The notes under the pieces: model-generated
Told to the model about the DNA's origin: nothing
The model's input: only the letters and a program-made list of their open reading frames with translations
Databases searched by the model: none
Source of the DNA: Plasmodiophora brassicae
Lineage: Eukaryota; Endomyxa; Phytomyxea; Plasmodiophorida; Plasmodiophoridae
Direction of reading: 5' to 3'
Length of the DNA stretch: 64,000 nt
NCBI GenBank assembly: GCA_039704465.1
Contig: JASFAU010000002.1
Location: forward strand, 1,178,001 to 1,242,000
Made by a program: the position numbers and the translations under genes
Shown: positions 1 through 10,550 of the stretch, one piece after another
Position numbering within the stretch: position 1 is the stretch's first letter
How the letters are laid out: each line of letters opens with the position of its first letter

Positions 1-339
1 CGTCGATGGCTCCGGTATCGGCCCAGACGAGGATGACTTCCAGGTTGGCGCAGGCACCGGTGATTCCCGTTCTGGAGCGTACGACGTCGATGGAGTCGGT
101 GTCGAGTCGGCGGCGTAGGTCGACGACTTGGAGGGTGCCCAGGTTGACAGTTCGCTGCTGACGTCAGACGTGCCGGGCAGAGCCGAATACTCAGCGTTCG
201 TCGTCACCGTATCCGGTTCGTTCGACGATAACGGGCCATATCCGCCCTCGTCCGAGGCGGATAGCACCGACGTGTCGCTGGTGGCGTGCACGACGGCGCC
301 TGCTACGAGCGTGATAATTAGGAACGCACGAGCGCTCAT
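1..339 (-). CDS. secreted Ser/Thr/Pro-rich protein, 3' end off the window
   Basis: Read on the minus strand from the ATG at 339, an open frame of 113 codons runs to base 1 without a stop, so the gene is cut by the window edge. The product starts MSARAFLIITLVAGAVVHA, a convincing signal peptide with a positive n-region, hydrophobic core and small residues before the likely cleavage. The mature part is rich in Ser, Thr, Pro, Asp and Glu and has no recognisable domain or cysteines in the visible stretch. Such composition is common in O-glycosylated surface or secreted proteins. I do not recognise the family. The start is chosen because the signal peptide begins directly at this ATG. Confidence 0.6.
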   Translation of the reverse strand, partial: MSARAFLIITLVAGAVVHATSDTSVLSASDEGGYGPLSSNEPDTVTTNAEYSALPGTSDVSSELSTWAPSKSSTYAADSTPTPSTSYAPERESPVPAPTWKSSSSGPIPEPST

Positions 340-671
340 GTTCAAACGTGGGACGCTTTCCCAGATCGATACCTTAGATGGTAATGAAGATTCGGTGCCT
401 AGGTAGACTTGACACGACGTTGACGCCGACTGGGACGATGTTGACTCAAGCAGTCGCAAGTCAACACGACCCTGTCTCGCTTAACGTCTGGCACCATCGC
501 AACACTCTGTATTCACGTCTCGGTTTTGCGTCTGTCGGATCCTGGACACCGCCTACATACATCATGGAGGTACACCGAAACGATCCGACGTGATCAGGCC
601 CACGGTGGACATCGGGCGTCGACGGGTCGCCGATGCCTGAGGAGCGCCTTTGAAACGAAGGCCCTTGACCG
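340..671. other. intergenic stretch
   Basis: This lies between the start of the secreted protein on the minus strand and the coiled-coil gene on the plus strand, so it should hold two divergent promoters. Short open frames exist here but show neither domain signal nor a consistent splice pattern. I see no repeat or RNA gene. Confidence 0.4.
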
Positions 672-1541
672 ATGGCAACAGCGTTACGTCGTGTGAACGC
701 AACGATCGATGCGAACAGGAGAAGCGGGACGAACGCGACTAGGGCGACCCGCCCGGAGACGTCGCTGGGCGACATCGAGAGCATGCTGGATGAAATGCGA
801 AAGTATTCGTCGCGAACGGTGGCCCAGTCGTCACCTGGAGCGATCCATCGGCATGCGTCCCCAGTGCCGGCCACATCTCGACCAGCCGGCGCCCGACTGT
901 CCGACGTCCAGGAACAGCTGACCAAAGAGCTGGAGATGAGGCTAGAAGCCCAACGTGCACTGGCGAACGCGCAACGAGAGCACCGTAGTGAGATGGCCAG
1001 GCTGAACGACCTTCTGCAACGGAACGCAAAGGAGTTACGTCGGTGCCAAGAGAGCGAGCGCGACGCTCGAGCGTCCTGCATGTCGTTGAGCGCGCGCCTG
1101 CAGAAGCTGGAGATTGATGAGAAACAGAGCGAGCGGCGATCAAAGGAGCACCGCAGGCAGTTCAAGCAGACGTACGAGTACGCGAGCCAGTGTTCGTCGC
1201 TGTTGAAGCAGTCGAACGCGCAGCTGGTGAAAGCGAGGAGAAGGATCCAGGTGCTGGAAGAGCATGTGGTCGCTAGTCGGACGGAGCGGGCACGGGAGGA
1301 GACGCGCGCACAGCAGCGGGAGACGATGCTGTCGGAGACGATCGTCAGGCTGGAGGATCAGCTGGGCGAATCCGTCCGGAAGAACGCCAAGCTGCAGGAC
1401 AGGGTTGACGACCTGGAGCGCGCCCTGGCCATGAACGAGAACAAGCTCAAGGAGCAGAGCGAGAAGTTCAGGGAGAGCGTCATGGAGATCCGGGCCGTCT
1501 ACGCCAACAGTTGCAAAGGCGGGCCAGTAGACCAAACATAA
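672..1541 (+). CDS. coiled-coil protein
   Basis: A single open frame of 289 residues from an ATG. Residues 1-75 are polar and probably disordered. From about residue 78 to the end the protein is almost pure heptad-like sequence, rich in Glu, Arg, Gln, Lys and Leu with no Pro, which indicates a long parallel coiled coil. There is no catalytic motif, signal peptide or membrane segment. The ORFs on the opposite strand are Arg/Ser-rich shadows of the repetitive codons. It could be a cytoskeletal or centrosomal adaptor, but no family is recognised and coiled coils give little specific information. The gene ends 47 bases from the stop codon of PRPF31, with which it converges. Confidence 0.7.
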   Translation: MATALRRVNATIDANRRSGTNATRATRPETSLGDIESMLDEMRKYSSRTVAQSSPGAIHRHASPVPATSRPAGARLSDVQEQLTKELEMRLEAQRALANAQREHRSEMARLNDLLQRNAKELRRCQESERDARASCMSLSARLQKLEIDEKQSERRSKEHRRQFKQTYEYASQCSSLLKQSNAQLVKARRRIQVLEEHVVASRTERAREETRAQQRETMLSETIVRLEDQLGESVRKNAKLQDRVDDLERALAMNENKLKEQSEKFRESVMEIRAVYANSCKGGPVDQT

Positions 1542-1588
1542 ACTATCGGTAGAGCGATACTTGCCTGGCGCGTTCACAGCGCTGTTAA

Positions 1589-3623
1589 TTATTGTTTCGG
1601 CTCGGGTGCCGGTGTCGGAGCAACCTGCTTGAAACCAGCAGCAGAGCTGAAATACTTCTCATTGATCGCCTTCAGTTTCGCCGCCTGTTCCTCAGCTGCA
1701 TTCGGGTTGACGAGTTCGAGGCCTTGAACGGGGGTGAACGCCAACGACGTGCTGAACCCAGACACAGTTCCCCCGGCGCCGCCGAACCTGCTCTTGAACT
1801 TGTTCTTCTGAGCAACCGCCTTCCCAAGCTTCTGCGTATCCTTTGTTTGAAGGCGAACCCGGCCGGACCCTGGCGCGTTAATCATGCCCAGCTCCATACC
1901 GTCATACGATTCGGCCTCTTCTGTGCCAAATGCCTACAGCGCCACGTCAGATTGCGATAGCGTCGACGCCATCGGCAGATGTACCATTCGGTTCTTCTGC
2001 TTGGACAATTCCGTGATCTCGAATTTCTCCTTGAACTTTCTGAAGCGCCTGCCGCCTGCGGAAACGTCATTCAGGTTGCGGAACCGTATCACGAATCGGC
2101 CCTGATCGACCTCGTCGTTTCTTATTAGTCTCAATTGGCGCAGGCAAAGCTTTCGATTGCTTTTTAACGTCGGGTTCTGTTAATCTAGGGCCAATCGTGA
2201 GAAACACCACTAGCAGCGCGATCAATCCCACCAACCTTCGGATATGCTTTGATATATCCTCACGATATTCTCGACCTTTGGAGTCGTTGATGGTGGAGTC
2301 GTTTTGAAAACAGTCGATGCGCGCAGTCAGGGCAACCTACACAGGGCGAGAGGGGGCCGAATAAGAATGTGAAATCAATGTCGCCTAGCGCCAGCACTAC
2401 TTTTGCCGCGACAAGCTTCAGGGCTTTGTTTCGAATATGGGAGGGTGCTCTGGCAACAAGGTCACATTGCTTCAAGATGCCTTCGTGAACTCCTGCCGTC
2501 GCTTTAGAGAACCCAGACAAGTCTACACGGCGGCTATGGCCCAGCACCTGAAGATCCGTTCAGTCCCGCGGCATACGCGAACGAGTCACCAACAGACCAT
2601 GATATCGCAGGCAGGAATAGACGCCAAGCGTTCAAGTCCACCTGCTATGCCAATAATTCGGGAGGCACAGCGCGAACCAATCAGCGCAGTTAGGTTCGGG
2701 GCAAACATTCCCATTTGCGACTCGATGAACGAAAGCATCTAGGAAAAAGGCAGCAGCAGACTCAGGGATCCTTTGCATGCTTACAGAGCGTACTGTTGCA
2801 TCATGCATACCTCGTTCTTATCGTCATGCAGCTGAATGATGACGTCGCACGCCCGCAGACACGTATCCATGACATCTGGCGGCAATGCCGGATACGACGA
2901 CGTCGTCGTAACAGTCATGGCTAACATGGCTTACGTTAACACGTGCCGTGTTCTCCTCGGCACTGACGACGAACGTACCTATCGACATCACGTTTTCAGG
3001 CGGGACAATCCCGTTCAGGTCAACTGATTGTACGTCCTACGCAGGGTCCCATGGTTAGAACCCACTGAGCAGCGACATGCTTATAACTTTTACAGTCTTG
3101 TTCTGGATGTGCTTGACGACTTTGGCGTAGTCGAGCGGGGATGGGACAAGCCGTTCCAGTTCAGGGAACCGCACAGAGTACAGGTCGCGAACAAACTTGA
3201 ATACCTGATGCGCGTTATCAGAACGGTTTCAGCGAGGGGTACGTACATAGCAGGAATTCCGACCGCTGAAATTTCATCATCGACTTCCACGATCATCTTG
3301 TTGCACGTCAGCATGGTGTCGACGTGTCGTTCGCCGTTGGCGTCGGTTGATCCGTTGTTCGACGACGCATTTCTGAGAAGTTCGAGGTGATCGCGAAGAC
3401 GTCGTGATCCACAGAGCACCGCCACCTGCTTCAGCGGGTCCGGCTTCACCGCCTCCATATCCATCGCATCAATGTCACCACATTCCTCATCTTCATCCAC
3501 GGCCGCCTGGGCGGCGTCCTCCTGTCCTAACCCAGCCGCCGGAACCTGCACCTGCGGTTCCTCCTCCTCCTCCTCCTCATCGCTCTCCAAATCGTGCAGG
3601 AAGCTCTCTGCAAGCGTTGACAT
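1589..3623 (-). CDS. PRPF31: U4/U6 snRNP protein Prp31
   Basis: Ten exons join cleanly to 505 codons: 3623-3264, 3204-3094, 3036-2979, 2920-2811, 2738-2598, 2547-2401, 2336-2236, 2184-2111, 2055-1985 and 1933-1589. All nine introns are GT-AG and 43-72 nt long. Prp31 binds the 15.5K-U4 snRNA complex and bridges U4/U6 to U5 in the tri-snRNP. An acidic N-terminus with a Glu run precedes the NOSIC/Nop domain (about residues 100-330), where FPELERLVPSPLDY and GIAGGLERLASIPACDI match the family. The basic GGRRFRKFKE segment and the C-terminal SLAFTPVQGLELVNP signature (residues 368-505) follow. Length is close to the human 499. The start is the ATG giving MSTLAESFLHDLES, as in orthologues; the longer upstream frame is not conserved. 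Confidence 0.95.
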
Positions 3624-3688
3624 CGCTGGCGTCGTCGAAGGAACCGGTGCGGCCGTCGCGGCGGACTCCGTAGCGGACTCGCCTCGCG
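3624..3688. promoter_or_regulatory. 65-bp bidirectional intergenic region
   Basis: Only 65 bases separate the start codons of PRPF31 (minus) and DNAJC21 (plus), so both must be transcribed from this spacer or from promoters overlapping the first exons. No TATA-like element is evident; the spacer is GC-rich with repeated gcggactc-type words. A shared promoter is inferred from spacing only. Confidence 0.45.
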
Positions 3689-5240
3689 ATGAAGCAGTGC
3701 TTCTACGAGGTCCTGTGCGTACCTCGCGATGCCTCCGATGCCGACCTGCGCAAGGCGTATCGTCGACTCGCCCTGGAGTGGCACCCTGACAAGGTCGGGC
3801 GCATATCGGCCAGTTTGTCCGCGCCGTCACGGTGACCGTCCATTGCAGAACCTACACCGACAGGATGAAGCGGAGGCGCGGTTTAAGCTGATCCAGGAAG
3901 CGTTCGAAACGCTGAGCGACCCTGACGAACGAGCGTTCTACGATGGGCATCGCGACCATATCCTGAACGACCAGATGGGCGCTGATGTCGATGATCGGTC
4001 CGCGCGCGATCCTTTAATCGACCTGGCTGTCTACTTCAGTGCGGCCTGTTTTTATGGGTTCACTGATAAGGAAGGCGGATTCTTTGACGTATTCACACGT
4101 GCGTTCGAACGCATTGACGAGTTGGAATCTGGGAATGGATCCCGGAATCCGTACCCGAAGTTCGGGTGTACCGACTCGCCTTGGTCGGATGTCAACGAGT
4201 TCTATCGCGAGTGGGGCAATTTCTCCACTGGGCGGAGCTTCACGTGGGCCAACCAGTGGAGGACGTCTGACGCAGGGGAGCGCCGGACGAAGAGGTTTGT
4301 ACTTGGGCTGAAACGTGCAGGATTTCGTTTTGATAACGGCGTTTGTTGCAGGGCCATGGAGAAGGAGAATCGTACGCATCAGAACAAGGCTCGTCGTCAG
4401 TACGTCGATACGGTCAACCGATTGGTTACATGGGTGCGCAAGAAGGATCCACGTGTTGCCGCTCATCAGGAGGAGGTGCGACGTCAGACGCGGGCAAAGG
4501 AAGCCGAGCTGAAGGAACGCGAAGAACGCCGGAAACAACGGTATGAAGAAGATCGACAGCGATGGAGAACGTTGGAGCAGCAACGAATCATCGAAGGCGA
4601 GCAGCGACGTCGAGAGGCGTACGGCGATATCGATGACGAAGAGCAGAACAGCGATGCGTCCGACGAATCCATTGTCGAATGCGTCCCGTGTGGCAAACAG
4701 TTTCGAAGCGCGAAGCAATTCGAGAACCACGAACGATCCAAGAAGCATAAGCAGAATGTCGCCGCTCTCAGGCACGAACTCGAGGCCGAGGACGCGCTTT
4801 TACAGCAGCTGAAGATTAACGATGAACTTGATGATGGCAATCCGTCACCCGACGTTATTACGGTCGATATTGAACCGCTGGATGAGGACGAAACCGAGAT
4901 GCAGCCGACAGCGGTTCAGAAATCGAAACGAAAGAAGAAGAAAGGGCTGCGGGCTGCCAATTTCGGCCACGAAGAGGTTCCTGATGAGGAGCAAGCCGAT
5001 GACATTGTACGGCAGGGCGCCGTGGAACCCCCTGCTGATGAAGAAGCGCAAGACGTCACCAAGAAGTCGAAACAGCGTCGGAGACGTCGAGATAAAGCGT
5101 CTGACCCGTCTGGCGCCGCTCCGCCAACGCCCGATCCGTCTATGCCGTTCTCGTGCGAAAGGTGCCACGCAGGGTTCCCTTCGAAGACTCGGCTCTTCAC
5201 TCACCTGAACCAGCATCCATCCCACAAATCGCTCAAGTAA
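3689..5240 (+). CDS. DNAJC21: DnaJ co-chaperone with U1-like zinc fingers (DNAJC21/Jjj1)
   Basis: Three exons (3689-3793, 3849-4294, 4352-5240) give 479 residues. The J domain (residues 1-60) starts [15 protein letters not shown] and has the HPD motif needed to stimulate Hsp70, interrupted by the first intron right after HPDK. The middle follows the DNAJC21 pattern, ending in the charged helix [15 protein letters not shown]. Two C2H2 fingers follow, near residues 293-317 ([17 protein letters not shown]) and 451-475 at the C-terminus. In yeast Jjj1 works with Hsp70 in late cytoplasmic maturation of 60S ribosomal subunits. Between the fingers lies an acidic and Lys-rich linker. The start is supported because the J domain begins at once. 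The gene is divergent from PRPF31. Confidence 0.93.
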
Positions 5241-5366
5241 GTAAAATTATATATTCAATCGGATGGCGCTGCTATTCATCTGGTTGCGAAATGCACGGTT
5301 AGATCAAGCCGGGTACCAAGGGCGCCCATCAAGGCCGCTATGTAGCGATTCGTAATTAAGGCTCGG

Positions 5367-7086
5367 ATGGCACCGATCCCCGTATGGGTGGACGACGACG
5401 TGTCGGGCAACGCGCGTGACGAATGTGTCCACGTGTGCATTCGTGTTCGACCCTCGTCTGCACCTGGCAGCTGCGTTCGCGTCCGTCATGGCCAGGAAAT
5501 CCAACTGCTCGGCGATGGCATCGCACTGCCCGGCTCCCCTGTCCATGGCGAATCGGCGCCCCTTGTCGAGAATGAGAAGCACCTGTTCACGTTCGATTCT
5601 GTTCTCGATGAGGCAACAACACAGGTTGGAAGGGGGACCGTTTTCTTGGGCGATCGAAGGCTGACGCGCGCCGCCCATGCCAGGAGGAGGTCTACGAACG
5701 AACCTGTCGCTCCATTATTGACAAATTCTTTGACGGATACAACACGAGCGTGCTCGTCTACGGGCAGACTGGATCAGGTAGGGTTATTCGCCCCCTTGGT
5801 GTAGGGCTGCCACGTATAGTTACCCGCCAGCCCACAGGGAAAACGTTCACGGTAACTGGAGCCGGTCGCGATCGTCACCCGGGCATAGCGTACAGGGCGG
5901 CCCAGCACGTGGAGCAATGGCTAACCCGGCCCGACGCGTCCCAGTTCGAGACCGTGGTGCTTGTCAGCCTGATGGAGATCTACAATGACACGCTGATCGA
6001 CCTTCTGTTGGAGTCGCCGACCATGGCCAAAGACAAGGACGCCGCGGTAAGCGTCTTGCCTCTGCACGTCGATGACCGTGACGAGCCGTCGTAGGGCAAG
6101 CTTCGCATCAGGGAGGATCCCGTCCTGGGCGTATTCGTCAACGGTTTGACCCGGGTGCCAGTCGAGACCAGCAGCGACATTGTCGCCCTGATCGAAAAGG
6201 GCAGCACTAGACGTCACATCGCAGCCACGTCCATGAACGAGTTCAGTTCGAGGTCGCACTCGGTCCTGACTATAACGATCCATCAACGGCACCTGTGCGA
6301 ATCTGGGCAAGGACGAATGTGAACTCTGTCGCCTGATGCACCCCCGTTCGACAGAGACGATGAGGAGGGATTCCAGGCGAAACGCTCCGAGCTCAACATC
6401 GTCGACCTAGCTGGGTCTGAGAGGCAATCAGGTAATATGGTGCCTGTTGGGCAAACGGAGGCCAGTGCCATGACCGGTCCCATGGCCCTCTAGCCACGAA
6501 GGCGACGGGTCACCGACTTCGAGAAGGAGCCAAGATCAATGCATCGCTCAGTGCGCTGGGGTTGGTGATCAAGGTGTGATGCGTGCGTCTGTGCCATTCC
6601 ATCTGGACCGACTGACGTGGCGACAGAACCTGGTGGAAGGAAGCACTCACGTGCCGTTCCGAAACTCGGCGCTGACCAGGCTGCTTCAAAATAGGTCGGC
6701 GACGGTCCCGTCTGTAATCCTGTCGGACGAACACGCTACTGACAGGGTCTACCAGCTTGGGCGGCAACGCCCGCACGCTGCTGATCGCCTGCATCAGCCC
6801 AACGGCGTCGTGCGTGTCGGAATCGCTGAGCACGTTACGGTTCGCGGCGCGCGCCAAGCTGATCCAGAACCGGCCCCGGGTCTACGCCGACCCGAAGATG
6901 GCCCGAATCGCCCAGGTCGGCCACGTGTGCCTCGTCCCCCCGCCTGCTCGCCGTAAGCCTGACCGACACACGCAGCTGGAATCCGAACTGGCCCTAGCAC
7001 GATCGCAGTTGGAGGCCTGCCGATGTCGCGATGCTGCGCCTTATCGCGTCGCGCCTGCCGGGGACGCCTGCTGCACGATCATGTGA
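5367..7086 (+). CDS. small kinesin motor with C-terminal CaaX box
   Basis: Eight exons (5367-5624, 5684-5777, 5838-6046, 6095-6294, 6355-6431, 6494-6573, 6627-6694, 6756-7086) give 438 residues. Motor motifs occur in order: CIRVRP near the N-terminus, P-loop GQTGSGKT, switch I NEFSSRSH, switch [19 protein letters not shown], and the microtubule-binding [13 protein letters not shown] followed by LGGNARTL. The motor core takes up nearly the whole protein; after it come only about 80 residues with a short helix, and the last four residues are CTIM before TGA. That fits a CaaX prenylation box, preceded by a second Cys. There is no long coiled coil or cargo domain, so dimerisation and cargo are unclear. 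The subfamily cannot be assigned by eye. Confidence 0.9.
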
Positions 7087-7195
7087 GGGAGCCGCGCGCG
7101 GCGACCCCCAGAGACATGGGCGGTCGTCCACGTCCCCGGATCTGGCTAACAACCGCGTCTATAAAGAAAGCGACATTGTAGATCGGCTGTCGAGG

Positions 7196-8517
7196 CTACG
7201 GGAACGACGTCTTGATCGCCGGGGCGCTCGATCGTCGGCGGGCGCGCCTCTGGAGCTGCGCCGTCTTCCTGTACCTGGTCGGCAGGCGGAACGCGCCCGC
7301 GAACCTGTCCAGGGCGCCCGACCGCAGGAACCGGTCGGCGAACACCGCCTGCAGGCGGGCGTTCAGGTCGGATTCGACCTCCTGGAACAGGGTGACGGGC
7401 ACCCGCGGGTTGTCTTCGTCGATGGCGTCGGCCCGCGCCGCCAGCGCCTGACGGGACGCCGCCGAGACGGCGTCGCCGACCGGGCTGGGCGCGTTCTCGG
7501 CCAGGAACTTGCTGTTGATGCTGACGAGCGCCCTGTACCGCGACGGTTGCGACGTCCCGTTCCGGAAGTCGCGAATCGCCCGCAGGCATTGCAGGTGGAC
7601 GGCCTCGCCGATCTCGGTCAGGTAATCCATCAGGAACGCGGCCGCCCGTTCATCGGCGAGGAACGACTGTCGGGCACACGTCAGCCTCCCGAACCCGCTA
7701 CCTGGCGTCGCAGTGCCCTTCACCTGCAGGTCAGGCCGGTCGATCATGGCGTCGTAGCGGTCGGCGTGATGGGACTCGCAGAGCCCCGCCGGCCGGAACA
7801 CGTCGTCAGCGGTGACGCTCAGCGCGTAGTACACGCACGGTGTCGCCCGGCAGGATACGGCCGCCTGTGCCGGCGCGATCTCGACATGGGCCATGATTCT
7901 CTGCAGGGTGTCGGCCAGGGCGACGCGTTGTGGGCGCAGGTCGACCCGGTTCAGGACCGCGTCGACGAACGCCTGATCCGACAGCTGCTTCGTCACGTTC
8001 TGCAACTTCTTGACGTTGTCGGGTTTCATGTGCCGGCTGACGATCGGGTTGGCGACGGCGAAGGCGCGGTTCATGGCGGCGACCAGGAACTGCGGGTCGG
8101 CGCCCAGATCGGGGTTCTCCAGCGACCGGTGCGCCTGCACCAACAGCGCCTGAAGCGGCTCCGTCGCCTCCGACGTGTTCTCAGGCGTCAGCAGCTTCTC
8201 GTTCAGCATGATGCCGACCTTGAGGACCAGCTTGACCATGTCCTGTTTCAGCTGCTTGCCCTGCGTCTCCCCAAACACGATCTTGGCCGAATCTGCTGCA
8301 TGCGTCAGCCGAGGTCGTGTATCGCGAGACAGTCATTAGGCGCGCGACCTTTAATGGCGTTGAAGATCGCCTCGCCATCGTCACCGAGGACGCCCAGGAT
8401 CGCCTTGCGCCCGAGCTTGGTGCCCGCTGTGGCCGACCCCATGAACTTCATGGCGCGAGCAAACCCGCCCTGCTTGCTGGGCATCGGCTGCTCGGCGTCC
8501 GCCTCATCGTCCGACAT
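7196..8517 (-). CDS. TIPE (TNFAIP8-like) domain fused to an RGS-like domain
   Basis: Three exons (8517-8349, 8292-7724, 7666-7196) give 402 residues. The 57-nt second intron is in frame, so a single long ORF could be mistaken for one exon; its ends (CAG|gtgaag, cccgacag|T) favour splicing. Residues 20-200 resemble the all-helical TNFAIP8/TIPE family (DUF758), lipid-binding cylinders that carry phosphoinositides: note KLGRKAILGVLGDD and the helix KQLKQDMVKLVLKVGIML. Residues 245-380 resemble an RGS domain: a start like AAAFLMDYL, a YRALVSINSKFL helix, and LFQEVESDLNARLQ ending in RFLRSGALDRF. RGS domains accelerate GTP hydrolysis by heterotrimeric G-alpha. The combination is inferred from patterns only, and the RGS part is the weaker call. 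The gene converges with the kinesin, 109 bp away. Confidence 0.65.
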
Positions 8518-9099
8518 ACTTCTACAAGGATGACACTAGCTGTTAACAGATCGCCCGTACTCCATCGACCCTATGTACTGAACCGGAGGGACACTCTATG
8601 GGGGTTCTGAAACCAGTCAACGCTGTGTGTCACCTGCCGTTGTCATCCGAGGGAACCGTTCCTATCTCAATCGTGCCAAGCAGCAGCTGGTGCTGGGATC
8701 GCACCGGCCAAGCACGGATCCTGGTGCGTCTGCTGAGGTGTCCAGGACGCCTCACGTGATCATTTCTGCACTGTCGCCGCAGCGAGGGGCAGCGCCGACG
8801 CCAACGCCAACCTGGGCGGCTCCTCCATGGTCGTCGTGCATCGCGTACACAGAGCAAGGGCCGCCTTGGTCGGCTGCACGACTACAAGTGCCGGGCGATC
8901 ACTTGAGGCTTTCAAGGGCGCGCCTGCGGAAGCATACCAGGATGGGTGGTCAATCAAGCCGCATGGTGCCATCTGCTGCAGACCTGCGAACCGCATCGGG
9001 CATGTAGGGGGTTTTAAAGACCGGCGCTGGTGTCGTATTCAGTGCTCGTGCCTGCGTTTGTTATGGCGTGTGGATCGGCGGGTACGTAGACGCGCGTTA

Positions 9100-10473
9100 A
9101 TGGAGCGCGACGTTCCGCCGGTGTCGTTTGGGCTGTCGGCGCGCGTGTTCCTGTATCCGGTGAAAGGCCTTGCCGATGGCCGCGAAGCGAACCGCGACGC
9201 CATCCGGCAACGCGTCGAGTCCTACATGAAATGCGTCGTCGGGCTCGGGTTCACACCTGCCGATGTCTTCTCGTCGTACGAGCGATTGTTACCGGTTAGC
9301 CTGGTCCATGCTGACGTGCGCTCGCCCGTCCAGAGGAGAGGCGATCCCTCGGCAGGTCGCCGAGGTGATCTACAGTCAGATGACTGAGGTCTACGGCAGG
9401 CAGTGCCAATTGCATCGTCGATGGCAGGCGATAGGATCCGACCCGATGCAGATGCTGTCGGAGGTCCTGCACAAGTCGTCCGGCGTTGACCGGTCCATCT
9501 GCCTGGTCGGCCACCCGCCCTTCCTCAAGACCGTCTACACGAACCTGAAGAAACTCGACAACAAGTACGTCGAGAAGGACGCGACCGGCCAAGAGTTCGA
9601 GGACGACCTCGATCCGGCCATGGCGATGCACCCGGAAGCCGTCCTGGAGATCTCCGTCCTGAACAGCGTCACCACACGATTCCAGCGGTGCTTCGTCGAG
9701 CACCAGTTCACGTACACGAGGAAGCATCGGCACAAGATGTACGCACGGCGACGTCCGGCCACTGTCCCTGCTGCGTTATGACACGTGTCCCGGGCAGATT
9801 GACGATCGTCCTGATTCCGACCGGGGTGGCGAGCGACCGCAACCCGATGCAACTGACGGATCACTCGGAGACCTGCCTGCGAGGCCTGCTCAGGAAGCCA
9901 CTCGGGCTCACCCCGGGATCGGGTGCCTCCGCCTTCCTCGCTGACAGCAGCGTCCCCGGGCGCCTCTCCGTTGCATTCCTGTTAGAGGTACCCCATGGGC
10001 AATGGTGCGAAGGCCTCCTGCAACCAGTTGGTGACGAGATGAACGACATTGGCAGAATACGACGGCCGCCTTTCTGCCCATCTTCATATCGCAACGGGTT
10101 TGGAACCGCTCATGCCATGGAATGGGATTGCCGGCGAAGTAACGCTCGCCGTTCAGAACCCACAGAAGGTCGTGCGCGCGATCGCCTCGCAGCCGGCAGG
10201 GACGCGTACGTTCCTGATGGCGCCCGTGGCCATCCTGAAGGAGGTCGCCCAACTGCTCCTGGGCGTCGACAGGTTCGTTCCGGGGGCCGCGTTTCGATCC
10301 CGCCCGACGTGCGCCTGACACACGCGTCCCAACGCGACAGCACCGCATCGGACAGCATCGAGCAGAACGTCGTTATCGTCCTGCAGCACAGCGTCCCCGC
10401 CGCCTCGTACGAAACGTTCGAGATCGCCACCAAGTGCATCGACACGATGCTGACGGCAGTCAGCGCCAAATAG
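9100..10473 (+). CDS. uncharacterised multi-exon protein, 5' exons unresolved
   Basis: Coding signal is clear from about 9100, where MERDVPPVSFGLSARV begins, to the TAG at 10471. Exons I could join: to about 9282 (intron ending near 9321), about 9322-9737, 9797-10030, 10056-10272 and about 10341-10473. The intron 9738-9796 is well supported by frame. The next junction needs either a 25-nt intron (10031-10055) or another site. The product is helical, with segments such as HPPFLKTVYTNLKKLD and NVVIVLQHSVPAASYETF, and shows no catalytic motif. The region 8590-9099 probably holds further 5' exons, including a possible start MGVLKPVN, but I could not join them. I do not recognise the family. Confidence 0.5.
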
Positions 10474-10550
10474 AATGTGTGTAATGTGGGACGTGGAACG
10501 CGACTCCCGTGACGCCCAGGTCGGGGGGCGGGGCGGGGCAGCCGAACCCG

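Noticed and set aside
461..1165. 234-residue minus-strand ORF opposite the coiled-coil gene
   Set aside because: Ser/Arg/Cys-rich shadow of Glu/Arg-rich heptad codons, no domain or signal peptide.
7031..8533. 500-residue plus-strand ORF opposite the TIPE-RGS gene
   Set aside because: It is Arg/Val/Gly-rich with no domain, and the minus strand carries recognised folds with proper splice sites; it is a G/C-third-position shadow.
8760..8996. 78-residue minus-strand ORF
   Set aside because: Ala-rich and smooth-looking, but without homology that I recognise and in a region that likely contains 5' exons of the plus-strand gene.
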